Assembly (NCBI RefSeq): GCF_003491345.1
Contig: NZ_CP025512.1
Coordinates: 1,922,001 to 1,986,000 of the forward strand
DNA from: Neorhizobium sp. SOG26
Lineage (GTDB): Bacteria; Pseudomonadota; Alphaproteobacteria; Rhizobiales; Rhizobiaceae
Length of the DNA stretch: 64,000 bases
Reading direction: 5' to 3'
Part shown: positions 45,580-55,606 of the stretch, one piece after another
Position numbering within the stretch: position 1 is the first letter of the stretch
How the letters are laid out: each line of letters begins with the position of its first letter
Notes under the pieces: generated by a model
The model's database searches: none
Told to the model about the DNA's origin: nothing
Seen by the model: only the letters and a program-made list of their open reading frames with translations
Translations under genes and position numbers: made by a program

Positions 45580-46134
45580 ATGAAGAGCCTTTCTGTATTT
45601 GCGTCTGCGCTTGTCGCGCTCACCCTCCTTGCCAACCCACTGGCGGCCAAATCCGACGAGCACAAGAAGCCTGCCTTCAACGCCTCATGGCCGAAGGGCC
45701 GCGTCACGGGCTTCCCCATTCCACGTTTTGTGTCGTTGAGGTCGGAGCGAGCCAACATGCGGGTCGGCCCCTCCACCGACTATCCGACGAAATGGGTCTA
45801 TTCCGCGCGCGGCCTGCCGATGGAGATCACCGAGGAATACGGCAACTGGCGGCGCGTGCGCGACCAGGACGGCGCGACGGGATGGATGCTCGCGCCGCTC
45901 CTGTCCAGCAAGCGCACGGCCGTCGTCGGACCGTGGCTTGACCAGCCGGCGGCCCTGAACGAGCGTCCAAGACCCAAAGCACGGATGATCGCCAGGCTGT
46001 CGCCGAAGGTCCGCCTCGACATTCTCGATTGCGACGGGAACTGGTGCCGCGTCAGCCTGCGCGACAGGCACCTGTGGGGCTTCATCGACCAGACGCTGCT
46101 CTGGGGCGTCTATCCCGGCGAACTGATCGACTAG
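45580..46134 (+). CDS. Exported SH3-domain protein
   Basis: A 184-residue protein with a signal peptide (VFASALVALTLLANPLAA). Two bacterial SH3-like units follow: FVSLRSERANMRVGPSTDYPTKW with YGNWRRVRDQDGATGWM, then ARLSPKVRLDILDCDGNWCRV with DRHLWGFIDQTLLWG. Such domains bind peptidoglycan in the periplasm. It fits the SH3_4-type rhizobial family. The ATG at 45580 has a weak site. Its stop overlaps the stop of the convergent D,D-carboxypeptidase gene in a shared CTAG. Confidence 0.83.
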   Translation: MKSLSVFASALVALTLLANPLAAKSDEHKKPAFNASWPKGRVTGFPIPRFVSLRSERANMRVGPSTDYPTKWVYSARGLPMEITEEYGNWRRVRDQDGATGWMLAPLLSSKRTAVVGPWLDQPAALNERPRPKARMIARLSPKVRLDILDCDGNWCRVSLRDRHLWGFIDQTLLWGVYPGELID

Positions 46135-47426
46135 CGAACCACGAAACAGTTCATCGATTTTGCCTGCAGCACGCTGCAGGCGCGGGTTGCCGTCTCACGA
46201 TCGGCAAAACCTGCAAGGCGGGCGTTATAGGCCTGCTTGCCGTTATAGGTGGCCGCCTCGATCAGCGGAGAAACGCTGTTGAAGCCGGAAAGCAGGCTGA
46301 TCGCCTTGTCGATCATGTTGACGGCCGAGGCCTTGGTGATGCCGGCCGCGATCTGGACCCGCCAGAGCGATTCCTGCGCCTGGGGTGCAATGGGCGTGAC
46401 GGCCGCTACCTGCGGGTTCTGCGGCGGAAGGTTCTTCGGCGGCACGCCCTGGCTCGGCGCTGCATAAAGATTGGCGATTGATGCACGGGCCGGCTGTCCG
46501 GCGGCGGAACCCGGGTTCATCGTGATCTGCTTGCGTGGCGCTGTCGCAAAGGCGAGAGGCGCCGGCTGCTCGGCCGTCTGCTTCTGCTCCTGTGCCGCGA
46601 CAAGCGCGCCATCCACCGAAAGGCGGTTGCTCGGAACATACTGGTCGAGAAGAGCCGCCATGCGGTCGTCGCGGGCACGGGCCGTCTTGCCGCCCATCAC
46701 CACGCCGATGACCCGGCGCCCGTCGATCGTCACCGCGCTTGCGATGTTGAAGCCGGAAGCCTTGATATAGCCGGTCTTGACCCCATCCATGCCGGGATAG
46801 CGATACATCAGGTTGTTGTGGCCGCGCAGGCGCTTGCCGCGGAACTCCATGTTGCGCATGGAAAACAGCTGGTATTCGCGAGGGAAATCGCGGATCAGCG
46901 CGAGCGCCAGGACCGCCATGTCGCGGGCTGTCGTCACCTGGGCATCATCCGGCAGGCCCGAAGCATTGCGAAACACCGTGCGGCTCATGCCGAGCTGGCG
47001 CGCCCTGCGGGTCATCATCTGGCCGAACTGTTCTTCCGTGCCGCCGAGGAAATCGCCCATGGCAGCGGCCGCATCATTGGCGGAGCGCACGATCATCGCC
47101 TCCACCGCCTCGCGCACGGTAATCGTACGGCCGGCGGGAACGCCGAGCTTCGACGGGATCTTCGACGCAGCGTTCGGTGTGATGAGGATGTCCTGGTCCC
47201 AGGCGATGCGGCGTGCCTTGAGCGCCTCGAAGGTCATGTAGAGCGTCATCATCTTGGTGAGAGACGCCGGATGGTTCAGCTCATTGGCATTTTCGGAGGC
47301 CAGGACCTGGTTCGTCTTCACGTCGTAGATGAAATGGGCGTAGCCGGCTTGAGCGGCCCGCCCGAAGGCCAGGGTTGCACTCAGCACGAGCAAACATGCG
47401 ACGATCTTCGAAATCCGAAACATCAT
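46131..47426 (-). CDS. D-alanyl-D-alanine carboxypeptidase with SPOR domain
   Basis: A 431-residue exported penicillin-binding protein of the DacC/PBP5 type. After a signal peptide come the active-site motifs: Ser-x-x-Lys in HPASLTKM (about residue 60), Ser-x-Asn in VRSANDAAAAMG, and Lys-Thr-Gly in GVKTGYI. Then an Ala/Pro/Gln-rich linker and a C-terminal SPOR domain (about 75 residues, SLWRVQIAAGITKASAVNMI), which localises the enzyme to denuded septal glycan. It trims pentapeptides to tetrapeptides. The start at 47426 (tandem ATG) follows AAAGGG. Confidence 0.93.
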   Translation of the reverse strand: MMFRISKIVACLLVLSATLAFGRAAQAGYAHFIYDVKTNQVLASENANELNHPASLTKMMTLYMTFEALKARRIAWDQDILITPNAASKIPSKLGVPAGRTITVREAVEAMIVRSANDAAAAMGDFLGGTEEQFGQMMTRRARQLGMSRTVFRNASGLPDDAQVTTARDMAVLALALIRDFPREYQLFSMRNMEFRGKRLRGHNNLMYRYPGMDGVKTGYIKASGFNIASAVTIDGRRVIGVVMGGKTARARDDRMAALLDQYVPSNRLSVDGALVAAQEQKQTAEQPAPLAFATAPRKQITMNPGSAAGQPARASIANLYAAPSQGVPPKNLPPQNPQVAAVTPIAPQAQESLWRVQIAAGITKASAVNMIDKAISLLSGFNSVSPLIEAATYNGKQAYNARLAGFADRETATRACSVLQAKSMNCFVVR

Positions 47427-47465
47427 GAACCCTTTGTGAAGTCGAGCGCACAATAGGGCATCGAA

Positions 47466-47495
47466 GGTGGTGCGAAAATGGCGCCACCCGTTTTT
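47466..47495. terminator. Hairpin between glpK and the carboxypeptidase gene
   Basis: GGTGGTGC and GCGCCACC pair over a 7-base loop. On the plus strand the stem ends in CGTTTTT; on the minus strand, the direction of glpK, it is preceded by AAAAA and followed by only TT. It lies 29 bases past the glpK stop and probably ends that transcript, though weakly. Confidence 0.45.
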
Positions 47496-47523
47496 CACTT
47501 GATTTTCTTGAGCTTGGATCGCT

Positions 47524-49017
47524 CTAGCGTGCTGTCAGCGTCCGCTTCACGGCATCCTTCCAGCCGCGGATCTTCGCTGCCCGGGTCTTCTCGTCCATCT
47601 GCGGTTCGAAGCGCCGCTGGCGCGCCCAGCTCTTGGCAAAGGCCTTGCGGTCCGGCCAGACACCGGCCTTCGAGCCGGCAAGCCAGGCGGCGCCGAGTGC
47701 CGTGGTTTCGAGGATCGTCGGCCGGTCGACCAGTGCGTCGAGGAGGTCGGAGAGCCGCTGCATCGTCCAGTCGGAAGCGACCATGCCGCCATCGACGCGC
47801 AACACGGTATCACCGTCATAGGAGCGCCAGTCCTTCTGCATCGCATCGAGCAGGTCGCGGGTCTGGTAGCAGACAGCCTCAAGCGCGGCGCGCGACAGTT
47901 CGGCGGGGCCCGTCGAGCGCGTCAGGCCATAGATCGCGCCGCGCGCCTCGGCATCCCAATGCGGTGCGCCGAGACCCGTGAAGGCCGGCACGAGGTAAAC
48001 TTCCTGTTGAGGATCGGCGTCTTCCGCCAAGTCACCGGACTGACTCGCCCTTTCGATGATGCCGAGCCCATCGCGCAGCCATTGCACCGCGGCGCCGGCA
48101 ATGAAGATCGAGCCTTCGAGCGCATAGGTCGTTTCGCCGTCCAGGCGATAGGCGATTGTCGTCAGCAGGCGGTTCTTCGAGCGCACCATGTCGACGCCGG
48201 TGTTCAACACCGCAAAGCAGCCGGTGCCGTAGGTGGATTTCATCATGCCCGGTTCGAAGCAGGCCTGGCCGATCGTGGCCGCCTGCTGGTCGCCGGCGAC
48301 ACCTAGGATCGGGATCGCTGCGCCGAACAGGCTCTCGTCGGTAACGCCGAAGTCGTCAGCGCAATCCTTTACCTCCGGCAGCATGGCGGCGGGGATGCGC
48401 AGGATTTCCAGCAGGTCCTCGTCCCATTCGTTGCTGCCGATATTGTAGATCAGCGTACGCGACGCGTTCGTCGCATCGGTGACGAAGCTCTTGCCGCCGG
48501 TCAGACGCCAGATGAGGAAGGTGTCGATGGTGCCGAAGCAAAGTTCGCCCTTGGCCGCCCTCGCCCGCGCGCCTTTGACGTTGGCGAGCATCCAGGAAAG
48601 CTTGGTGCCTGAGAAATATGGGTCGAGCAGCAGGCCGGTGCGGCGGGTGAAGAGCTTTTCGAGGTCCTGGCGCTTCAGCTTCTCGCAATAACTTGCGGTG
48701 CGACGGTCCTGCCAGACGATGGCATTGTGGATCGGCTTGCCGCTGTCGCGCTCCCATACCACCACGGTTTCGCGCTGGTTGGTAATGCCGATGGCAGCGA
48801 TATCGGTGGCCTTAAGCTTGGCCTCCTTCAAGGCCTGCTTGACGGTCCAAAGCACCGTGTCCCAGATCTCTTCGGGGTCATGCTCCACCCAGCCGGAACG
48901 CGGAAAGATCTGGGTGAATTCCTTCTGGCCGATGCCGACGATCTTCATCTCGCCGTCGAAGACGATCGCCCTGGTCGAGGTCGTCCCCTGATCGATTGCC
49001 AGAACATAACCCGCCAT
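47524..49017 (-). CDS. glpK: Glycerol kinase
   Basis: A 497-residue FGGY-family kinase making glycerol-3-phosphate from glycerol and ATP. Signatures: [15 protein letters not shown] at the N-terminus, [48 protein letters not shown] and the ATP-binding [10 protein letters not shown]. Full length. The ATG at 49017 follows GGGAGGAACGGC. No glpF or glpD is adjacent. It is divergent from the bdhA operon. Confidence 0.96.
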   Translation of the reverse strand: MAGYVLAIDQGTTSTRAIVFDGEMKIVGIGQKEFTQIFPRSGWVEHDPEEIWDTVLWTVKQALKEAKLKATDIAAIGITNQRETVVVWERDSGKPIHNAIVWQDRRTASYCEKLKRQDLEKLFTRRTGLLLDPYFSGTKLSWMLANVKGARARAAKGELCFGTIDTFLIWRLTGGKSFVTDATNASRTLIYNIGSNEWDEDLLEILRIPAAMLPEVKDCADDFGVTDESLFGAAIPILGVAGDQQAATIGQACFEPGMMKSTYGTGCFAVLNTGVDMVRSKNRLLTTIAYRLDGETTYALEGSIFIAGAAVQWLRDGLGIIERASQSGDLAEDADPQQEVYLVPAFTGLGAPHWDAEARGAIYGLTRSTGPAELSRAALEAVCYQTRDLLDAMQKDWRSYDGDTVLRVDGGMVASDWTMQRLSDLLDALVDRPTILETTALGAAWLAGSKAGVWPDRKAFAKSWARQRRFEPQMDEKTRAAKIRGWKDAVKRTLTAR

Positions 49018-49207
49018 GCCGTTCCTCCCATGATCGTCAGCGTTTTGCGTCGTTTGAGCAGATGGAAACAACAGGGTCAAACGAAATTGCGAGCAGGGGC
49101 ACAACCACCGATCGCCGACGGGCGGATTGCCAGCCCGCCCGGTTTGGGCATAACCTGCACGCCGAGGTGCGGCGCAACAGAACACCGCCCGCAGGGAGAT
49201 TTTCAGA

Positions 49208-49984
49208 ATGGCGAGAACGGTCGTCGTTACCGGCTCAACCTCAGGCATCGGGCTTGGAATCGCGAAAGCCTTCGCCACTGACGGCGCAAATGTCGTCATC
49301 AACGGCTTCGGCGATGCTGACGCGATCGAAGCCGCGCGCAAGGACCTCGACAGCCTCGGCTCTGGCACAGTGCTCTACCACGCGGCGGACATGACCAAGC
49401 CGGCCGAGATCGAGGACCTGATCAAGACGACGGCCGACCGCTTCGGCACGATCGACGTGCTCGTCAACAATGCCGGCATCCAGCATGTGGCGCGGATCGA
49501 AGAATTTCCTCCGGAGAAGTGGGATCAGCTGATCGCCATTCTTTTGTCATCGGCATTCCATACGATGCGCCACACGATCCCGCTCATGAAGGCAAGCGGC
49601 AAGGGACGCATCATCAATGTCGCTTCGGCCCACGGGCTTGTCGCCTCGCCGTTCAAATCGGCTTACGTGGCGGCCAAGCACGGCATCATGGGCCTCACAA
49701 AGACCGCGGCCCTCGAGCTTGCCGCAACCGGGATCACCGTCAACGCCATCTGCCCCGGCTACGTGCTGACCCCGCTGGTGGAAAAGCAGATCCCGGACCA
49801 GGCCCGCGAAAAGGGCATCAGCGAAGCCCAGGTGAAGGACGAAGTCATGCTGCGGTTGCAGGCCACCAAGGAGTTCGTCGCCATTGAGGAAGTGGCTGCC
49901 GCGGCCATTTATCTTGCCAGCGATGCTGCCAGGAGCGTGACGGGCACACATATCTCCATAGACGGCGGCTGGACCGCGCAGTAA
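49208..49984 (+). CDS. bdhA: D-3-hydroxybutyrate dehydrogenase
   Basis: A 258-residue short-chain dehydrogenase: TGSTSGIG (NAD site, residues 8-15), NNAGIQHV, catalytic Ser in NVASAHGL, Tyr-x-x-x-Lys in [10 protein letters not shown], and [10 protein letters not shown] at the end. GIQHVA and the Q/H residues after NAG are typical of BdhA, which oxidises 3-hydroxybutyrate to acetoacetate in poly-hydroxybutyrate breakdown. GGGAG precedes the ATG. It leads directly (49 bp) into xdhA, the same bdhA-xdhA-xdhB mixed-function operon described in S. meliloti. Confidence 0.95.
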   Translation: MARTVVVTGSTSGIGLGIAKAFATDGANVVINGFGDADAIEAARKDLDSLGSGTVLYHAADMTKPAEIEDLIKTTADRFGTIDVLVNNAGIQHVARIEEFPPEKWDQLIAILLSSAFHTMRHTIPLMKASGKGRIINVASAHGLVASPFKSAYVAAKHGIMGLTKTAALELAATGITVNAICPGYVLTPLVEKQIPDQAREKGISEAQVKDEVMLRLQATKEFVAIEEVAAAAIYLASDAARSVTGTHISIDGGWTAQ

Positions 49985-50033
49985 TGTCAGCGGTTGATAG
50001 TTTGTAGCCGGCAACGGCAGACGAAGGAGACAA

Positions 50034-51506
50034 ATGAGCGAAGCCATCCGCTTCATCCTGAACGCAGAAGAAGTGACACTGGGCGATTTCGGCCCCACGG
50101 AGACTCTTCTGGATTATCTGCGCCTGAAGCGGCGGCTGACGGGAACGAAGGAAGGCTGCGCCGAAGGCGATTGCGGCGCCTGCACCGTTCTCGTCGGGCG
50201 TCTGACGGAGCACGGCCTGCGCTACGAAAGCGTCAATGCCTGCATCCGTTTCCTCGGCTCCCTGCACGGCACCCATGTGGTGACGGTCGAGCACCTGGCC
50301 GGCCGCGACGGCGCGCTGCACCCCGTGCAGCAGGCCATGCTGGATTGCCATGGCTCGCAATGCGGCTTCTGCACCCCGGGCTTCGTGATGTCGCTGTACG
50401 GCTTGTGGCTCTCCAACGACGCGCCGACCCGCGCCGAGATTGAAAGCGCGCTGCAGGGCAATCTCTGTCGCTGCACCGGTTACGAGCCGATCGTCAAGGC
50501 GGCCGAGCAGGTCGCCGCCAACCGCCCAAGCTCGCTGTTCGACCCGCTGGAGCGCGACCGCATCCAGATCATGGCAAAGCTCTGGTCGATCCAGTCCGAG
50601 AACGGCACCATCGTCGTCACCAAGGAGGGCGCGCGCTCGATCATCCCGGCCTCCGTGGCCGCCTTTGCCGAAGTGCTTGCCGAAGAACCCAGGGCCACCA
50701 TCGTGGCCGGCGCGACGGATGTCGGCCTGTGGGTGACAAAGCAGATGCGCCAGCTCGACCCGGTGATCTTCATCAACCACCTCACCGAGTTGCAGTCCGT
50801 CGAAGTCGACGAAAATGGCATCACCATCGGCGCCGGTGTCAGCTACAGCCAGGCGCTCGACAAGATCGCCGACGAAATCCCCGCGTTCGGGAGATTGATT
50901 GACCGGATCGGCGGCCAGCAGGTCCGCAACATGGGCACCATCGGCGGCAACATCGCCAACGGCTCGCCGATCGGCGACACGCCGCCGCCTCTCATCGCGC
51001 TCGGTGCGGAACTGACGCTGCGGACCCATTCGGGCCGCCGCACCATTCCGCTGGAAGATTTCTTCCTGAGCTACGGCAAGCAGGATCGTCTCGCCGGCGA
51101 GTTCGTCGAAAAGGTCTTCGTGCCGCGCCCGCGCGACAACAGCCACTTCGCGGTCTACAAGATCTCCAAGCGTCGCGACGAGGATATCTCGGCGCTTTGC
51201 GGTGCCTTCGACCTGCGCCTTGATGACGAAGGCAAGGTAGCGAGCATCCGCATCGCCTTTGGCGGAATGGCGGGAACGCCCAAGCGCGCCAGCCGTGTGG
51301 AGCAGGCGCTGCTGGGCCAGGCCTGGAGCTGGGGCGTGATCTCGGCGGTGCGCGATGCCTTCGACCAGGATTACCAGCCGCTGAGCGACTGGCGCGCATC
51401 GGCCGAATACCGCAGCCTCACGGCGAAGAACCTGCTTACCCGCTTCTTCCTGGAGACCGCCGGCCAAAGCCACGAACTGCGCCGCTTTGAGCTGGAGGAA
51501 GCGTGA
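50034..51506 (+). CDS. xdhA: Xanthine dehydrogenase, iron-sulfur/FAD subunit
   Basis: A 490-residue small subunit: two [2Fe-2S] clusters (CAEGDCGAC and a further Cys near residue 69; then CGFCTPGF and CRCTGY near residues 107-145) and an FAD-binding CO-dehydrogenase flavoprotein domain from about residue 200 (VAGATDVGLWVTKQ, GAGVSYSQAL, GNIANGSPIGDTPP). It takes electrons from the XdhB molybdenum site to NAD. AAGGAGA precedes the ATG. Overlaps xdhB by one base at the TGATG junction. Confidence 0.95.
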   Translation: MSEAIRFILNAEEVTLGDFGPTETLLDYLRLKRRLTGTKEGCAEGDCGACTVLVGRLTEHGLRYESVNACIRFLGSLHGTHVVTVEHLAGRDGALHPVQQAMLDCHGSQCGFCTPGFVMSLYGLWLSNDAPTRAEIESALQGNLCRCTGYEPIVKAAEQVAANRPSSLFDPLERDRIQIMAKLWSIQSENGTIVVTKEGARSIIPASVAAFAEVLAEEPRATIVAGATDVGLWVTKQMRQLDPVIFINHLTELQSVEVDENGITIGAGVSYSQALDKIADEIPAFGRLIDRIGGQQVRNMGTIGGNIANGSPIGDTPPPLIALGAELTLRTHSGRRTIPLEDFFLSYGKQDRLAGEFVEKVFVPRPRDNSHFAVYKISKRRDEDISALCGAFDLRLDDEGKVASIRIAFGGMAGTPKRASRVEQALLGQAWSWGVISAVRDAFDQDYQPLSDWRASAEYRSLTAKNLLTRFFLETAGQSHELRRFELEEA

Positions 51507-53845
51507 TGGACAAGTCCACCTTCACCACCAAGCCAATCATCAATGGCCCGATGCATGCGCCGCTGCGGCATGACTCGGCGCACAAGCATGTCACCGGCAC
51601 TGCCGATTATATCGACGACATTCCGGAGCCGATCGGCACGCTGCATATGGGGCTTGGCCTCTCCGATCGTGCCCATGCCGAGATCGTCTCAATCGACCTC
51701 TCCGCCGTGGAAACCGCACCCGGTGTTGTCTGCGTTCTGACCGGAGAAGATATTCCCGGCTTCAACGACGTCGCCTCGACCGGCCGACATGACGAGCCGT
51801 TGCTGGCCACCAAGGACGTGCAGTTCCACGGCCAGCCGATCTTTGCCGTGGTTGCCGAAACCCGCGACCAGGCCCGCCGGGCGGCACGGCTGGCGCGCAT
51901 CGAATACCGCGACCTGCCGCACTGGACCGACATCGACGGCGCCCGCGACAATGGCGCACCGCTGGTGGTGGAGCCTATGGTGCTGAAGCGCGGCGAGCCG
52001 CAAACCGAGATCGAAAAGGCGCCGCTGCGCATCCAGGGCTCGATGTCGATCGGTGGCCAGGAGCATTTTTATCTCGAAGGCCAGATCGCGCTCGCTATTC
52101 CCGGCGAAGACGAAGACATCATCGTCTGGTCGTCAACGCAGCATCCGAGCGAAGTGCAGCATATGGTGGCGCATGTGCTCGGCATCGCCAACAATGCCGT
52201 TGAAGTCCGGACGCGCCGCATGGGCGGCGGTTTTGGTGGCAAGGAAACCCAGGGCAATCATTTTGCAGCCCTTGCGGCGGTTGCCGCCAAGAAGCTGAAG
52301 CGTGCCGTCAAGTTCCGCCCGGACCGCGATGAGGACATGACGGTCACCGGCAAGCGCCACGACTTCCGGGTCGATTACGACGTTGCCTTCGACGAGGACG
52401 GTCGCATCCACGCGGTCGACGCGACCTATGCGGCGCGTTGCGGTTTTTCCGCCGACCTCTCCGGCCCGGTAACCGACCGCGCGCTGTTCCACGCCGACTC
52501 CAGCTATTTCTACCCGCATGTCCACCTGACATCGCAGCCGCTCAAGACCCATACGGTTTCCAACACCGCGTTTCGCGGTTTCGGCGGACCGCAGGGCGTG
52601 CTGGGCGCCGAGCGGATGATCGAGGAGATCGCCTACGCGCTGGGCAAGGATCCGCTCGAGATCCGCAAGCTGAATTTCTACGGGCAGCAAGGTTCGGATC
52701 GCACCGCGACGCCTTACCACCAGGAGGTGGAGGACAATGTCATCGCTCGGATCGTCGAGGAGCTGGAAAGCTCCTGCGACTACCAGGCGCGGCGCCAGGC
52801 GATCATCGATTTCAACGCCAACAGCCCGGTAATCCGCAAGGGCATCGCGCTGACGCCGGTGAAGTTCGGCATCTCCTTCACCATGACCGCCTATAACCAG
52901 GCGGGCGCGCTGGTGCATATCTACCAGGACGGCTCGATCCACCTGAACCACGGCGGCACCGAGATGGGTCAGGGCCTCTACACCAAGGTGGCGCAGGTCG
53001 TGGCCGATACCTTCCAGGTCGATATCGACCGGGTGAAGATCACCGCCACCACCACCGGCAAGGTGCCGAATACATCCGCCACTGCCGCCTCCTCCGGCTC
53101 GGACCTGAACGGCATGGCCGCTTATGATGCAGCCCGCCAGATCAAGGAACGGCTGATCGACTTTGCCTGCCGGCAATGGGAGGTCGACCGCAGCGAGGTG
53201 GAATTCCTGCCGAACCGGCTGCGGATCGGCGGCGAAATCGTGCCGTTCGATACCTTCGTGCGCGCCGCCTATTACGGCCGCGTCCACCTGTCGGCCGCAG
53301 GCTTCTACAAGACGCCCAAGATCCACTGGGACCGCGAGGCGGGCCGCGGGCGGCCATTCTATTATTTCTCCTATGGCGCTGCCTGCTCGGAAGTATCGAT
53401 CGATACGCTCACGGGCGAGTACCTGGTGGACCGGACCGACATCCTTCACGATGTTGGCCGGTCGCTGAACCCGGCGCTCGACATCGGCCAGATCGAAGGC
53501 GGCTTCGTGCAGGGCATGGGTTGGCTGACGACCGAAGAGCTCTGGTGGGATGCCAAGGGGCGGCTGCGCACCCACGCACCCTCCACCTACAAGATCCCGC
53601 TCGCCTCCGACCGGCCGAAAGAGTTCAACGTCAAGCTGGCGGAATGGTCCGAGAACGCCGAACCGACGATTGGCCGCTCCAAGGCGGTGGGTGAACCACC
53701 TTTCGTGCTGGCGATCTCGGTGTTCGAGGCAATTTCCATGGCAGTCGCAAGCGTGGCGGACTACACGGTCTGCCCGCGGCTTGATGCTCCGGCCACGCCC
53801 GAGCGGGTGCTGATGGCGGTGGAACGCCTGAAGCAGATGGGGTGA
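51506..53845 (+). CDS. xdhB: Xanthine dehydrogenase, molybdopterin-binding subunit
   Basis: A 779-residue large subunit hydroxylating hypoxanthine to xanthine and xanthine to urate at the molybdenum cofactor. Visible: HKHVTGTADYIDDIP, QEHFYLEGQIALAIPG, RMGGGFGGKE (pterin-binding), NTAFRGFGGPQG, HGGTEMGQG and the C-terminal GKAVGEPP-like segment SKAVGEPPFVLA, which holds the catalytic Glu. GGAGG lies seven bases before the ATG at 51506; a GTG at 51503 is an alternative. The accessory gene xdhC, normally next, is 1.9 kb away. Confidence 0.95.
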   Translation: MDKSTFTTKPIINGPMHAPLRHDSAHKHVTGTADYIDDIPEPIGTLHMGLGLSDRAHAEIVSIDLSAVETAPGVVCVLTGEDIPGFNDVASTGRHDEPLLATKDVQFHGQPIFAVVAETRDQARRAARLARIEYRDLPHWTDIDGARDNGAPLVVEPMVLKRGEPQTEIEKAPLRIQGSMSIGGQEHFYLEGQIALAIPGEDEDIIVWSSTQHPSEVQHMVAHVLGIANNAVEVRTRRMGGGFGGKETQGNHFAALAAVAAKKLKRAVKFRPDRDEDMTVTGKRHDFRVDYDVAFDEDGRIHAVDATYAARCGFSADLSGPVTDRALFHADSSYFYPHVHLTSQPLKTHTVSNTAFRGFGGPQGVLGAERMIEEIAYALGKDPLEIRKLNFYGQQGSDRTATPYHQEVEDNVIARIVEELESSCDYQARRQAIIDFNANSPVIRKGIALTPVKFGISFTMTAYNQAGALVHIYQDGSIHLNHGGTEMGQGLYTKVAQVVADTFQVDIDRVKITATTTGKVPNTSATAASSGSDLNGMAAYDAARQIKERLIDFACRQWEVDRSEVEFLPNRLRIGGEIVPFDTFVRAAYYGRVHLSAAGFYKTPKIHWDREAGRGRPFYYFSYGAACSEVSIDTLTGEYLVDRTDILHDVGRSLNPALDIGQIEGGFVQGMGWLTTEELWWDAKGRLRTHAPSTYKIPLASDRPKEFNVKLAEWSENAEPTIGRSKAVGEPPFVLAISVFEAISMAVASVADYTVCPRLDAPATPERVLMAVERLKQMG

Positions 53846-53848
53846 GGC

Positions 53849-54124
53849 CTAGTAGCCGGCTCTGCGCCAGCCGGCCTGCCGCGCTTCCAGTTCCGAGCAG
53901 AACCACCGCTCGCCGTGCTGCGGGCTGATCTTCGTCGCCGCGTAATAATGCTGGCCGGGCACATGGTAGATCTTCTCGCCCGTGCCAATCGAGATGTTGC
54001 CCTTGATGTTGCAACTCGGATCGAAAAGCGACTTCGGCAGCAGCGTGTATCCACCCGTTGCAGTGAAGACGGCCGCAGAAATGAGGACGGTGGCAAGCGT
54101 AAAGTTGCTCATGCTCGCGAGCAT
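53849..54124 (-). CDS. Small secreted protein, ExoI C-terminal-like
   Basis: A 91-residue protein: a short signal segment (TLATVLISAAVFTAT) and a small domain CNIKGNISIGTGEKIYHVPGQHYYAATKISPQHGERWFCSELEARQAGWRRA, split here by memory of similar rhizobial proteins. The CNIKGN...IYH-PG...WFCSE-EA--AGWRRA pattern is found at the C-terminus of ExoI/thermonuclease-like proteins of rhizobia; the nuclease part itself is absent. Two cysteines probably form a disulfide. It is the first of the genes separating xdhB from xdhC. An alternative start is 54112. Confidence 0.6.
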   Translation of the reverse strand: MLASMSNFTLATVLISAAVFTATGGYTLLPKSLFDPSCNIKGNISIGTGEKIYHVPGQHYYAATKISPQHGERWFCSELEARQAGWRRAGY

Positions 54125-54188
54125 GGCATGAAGAACTTTACCTGAGGTTGCATCAAAAGTTAAAATTGCACTGCTGGGACCGGGCCGG

Positions 54189-55103
54189 TCACGGCACGCC
54201 GTCCTGATGCGGCACCGGAATCTGGCTGATCTTCGGCCGCTGCCAGGGAAACAGGCCGAGCACCAGCGCGCAGCCGAGGATGATGACAGCCGCGCCGACG
54301 AACTGCACCGGCGCCAGCGGCTCCTGCAGGAAAACGGCACCGACAAAAACAGCCACCACCGTCACCACGAATTCAACGCTGATCGCCTTCGTCGCGCCGA
54401 TCGAACCGACCAGCGTGAAATACAGCACATAGGTCGTCGCGCTCATCACGCAGCCGGCGATCAGCAGGTAGACGATGTCCATGAACCCCGGCAGCGCCGG
54501 CACCGGCACCAGTGCGACGAAGGGCGATGCGATGAGGCCGCCGAACAGGAAGGAGCCCATCGTCACCTCCCAGGAGCCGACGTTCTTCAGCCGGTGGCTG
54601 GCGTAATTACTGCCGAAGGCGGCGGAAAAACAGGCGCCCAGCGTCGCGGCACATCCGAGCAGGAATTCACCCGTCAGCGGCACGGCGGGGAACCCGACCA
54701 GCAGCACCATGCCGGCGGCCCCAAGCACGAGACCCAGCAAGCCGCTCGGGCGCATCCGCTCCAGACCCCATACCTGGCTGATGACCATGGAAAACAGCGG
54801 GATGGAGGCAACGATGATTGCGGCCATCGCAGTCCCGATAAGGGGCGTCGCATAGGAAAGGCCGAGCAACTGCCCGGCAACCGTCGTCGCACCGACCACG
54901 AAGAAGGGCCACCAACCGGCGCTGAAATCGAGCCGTCGCCCGGTCAGCTTCGCCAGAAGATACAGCGTGACACAGGCGACGAAGGCGCGGATCGACACCG
55001 CGGCCACCCAGCCGAACGCCGCCACCACCTTCAAAACGATGAGGAAGGAAAGGCCCCAGGCCGTTGCAAGGAAAATGTAGATGGCAAGGTCGCGAGGCTT
55101 CAT
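54189..55103 (-). CDS. EamA/DMT family transporter
   Basis: A 304-residue inner-membrane protein with ten hydrophobic segments in two EamA repeats. The first begins AIYIFLATAWGLSFLIVLKVV; the second contains LLIAGCVMSATTYVLYFTLVGSIGATKAISVEFVVTVVAVFVGAVFLQEPLA. Members export or import small metabolites. The ATG at 55103 is used because the longer frame to 55196 adds a non-hydrophobic extension without a ribosome binding site. It lies inside the xdhB-xdhC gap; purine transport is possible but unsupported. Confidence 0.85.
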   Translation of the reverse strand: MKPRDLAIYIFLATAWGLSFLIVLKVVAAFGWVAAVSIRAFVACVTLYLLAKLTGRRLDFSAGWWPFFVVGATTVAGQLLGLSYATPLIGTAMAAIIVASIPLFSMVISQVWGLERMRPSGLLGLVLGAAGMVLLVGFPAVPLTGEFLLGCAATLGACFSAAFGSNYASHRLKNVGSWEVTMGSFLFGGLIASPFVALVPVPALPGFMDIVYLLIAGCVMSATTYVLYFTLVGSIGATKAISVEFVVTVVAVFVGAVFLQEPLAPVQFVGAAVIILGCALVLGLFPWQRPKISQIPVPHQDGVP

Positions 55104-55225
55104 GGTGGATGAAAGCGCTAGCGAGTTTTGTAGGGAAAGCAAGACTGCCCGGAGCCGAAACAGATCGCCTTGCCAGAAATAGAAGTTCGCTGTCATATCG
55201 GATGAGTGCGATCGGATAAAACGTC

Positions 55226-55597
55226 ATGCCGCATTATGATGTTCGCGATGCCAATCGAGCCCATGCACGACGGATGCGGCGGACGCTTACGCCCGCTGAA
55301 CTCAAGTTCTGGAATGCGGTCCGCGCGCATCGGCTGATGGGCCTGTCCTTCAGGCGGCAGATGCCGATCGCAGGGTACATCGTCGATTTCGCCTGCCCGG
55401 ATCACAAGCTGATCATCGAGATCGATGGCGTTGGCCACTCATTTGACAGACGGATCAGAAGCGATGGCGAAAGGGATCGCCGGTTGGGTTCACTCGGCTG
55501 GCGCGTGGTGCGGTATAGTAATGACGAGATCTACAACCGGCTTGATGATGTGTGTATGCACTTGTTGCGCACGATAGGAATTCATGAGTTTGATTGA
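55226..55597 (+). CDS. DUF559 protein, Vsr-like endonuclease fold
   Basis: A 123-residue protein. RTLTPAELKFWNAVRAHRLMGLSFRRQMPIAGYIVDFACPDHKLIIEIDG carries the Vsr/PD-(D/E)xK pattern: the Asp in VDF and the Glu/Asp in IEIDG. A C-terminal RLGSLGWRVVRYSNDEI is the DUF559 end. Similar single-domain proteins are widespread in Rhizobiales and have no proven role. The stop is nine bases before a 174-bp inverted-repeat element. A link to that element or to DNA repair is only inferred. Confidence 0.85.
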   Translation: MPHYDVRDANRAHARRMRRTLTPAELKFWNAVRAHRLMGLSFRRQMPIAGYIVDFACPDHKLIIEIDGVGHSFDRRIRSDGERDRRLGSLGWRVVRYSNDEIYNRLDDVCMHLLRTIGIHEFD

Positions 55598-55606
55598 TCG
55601 CTGTTA

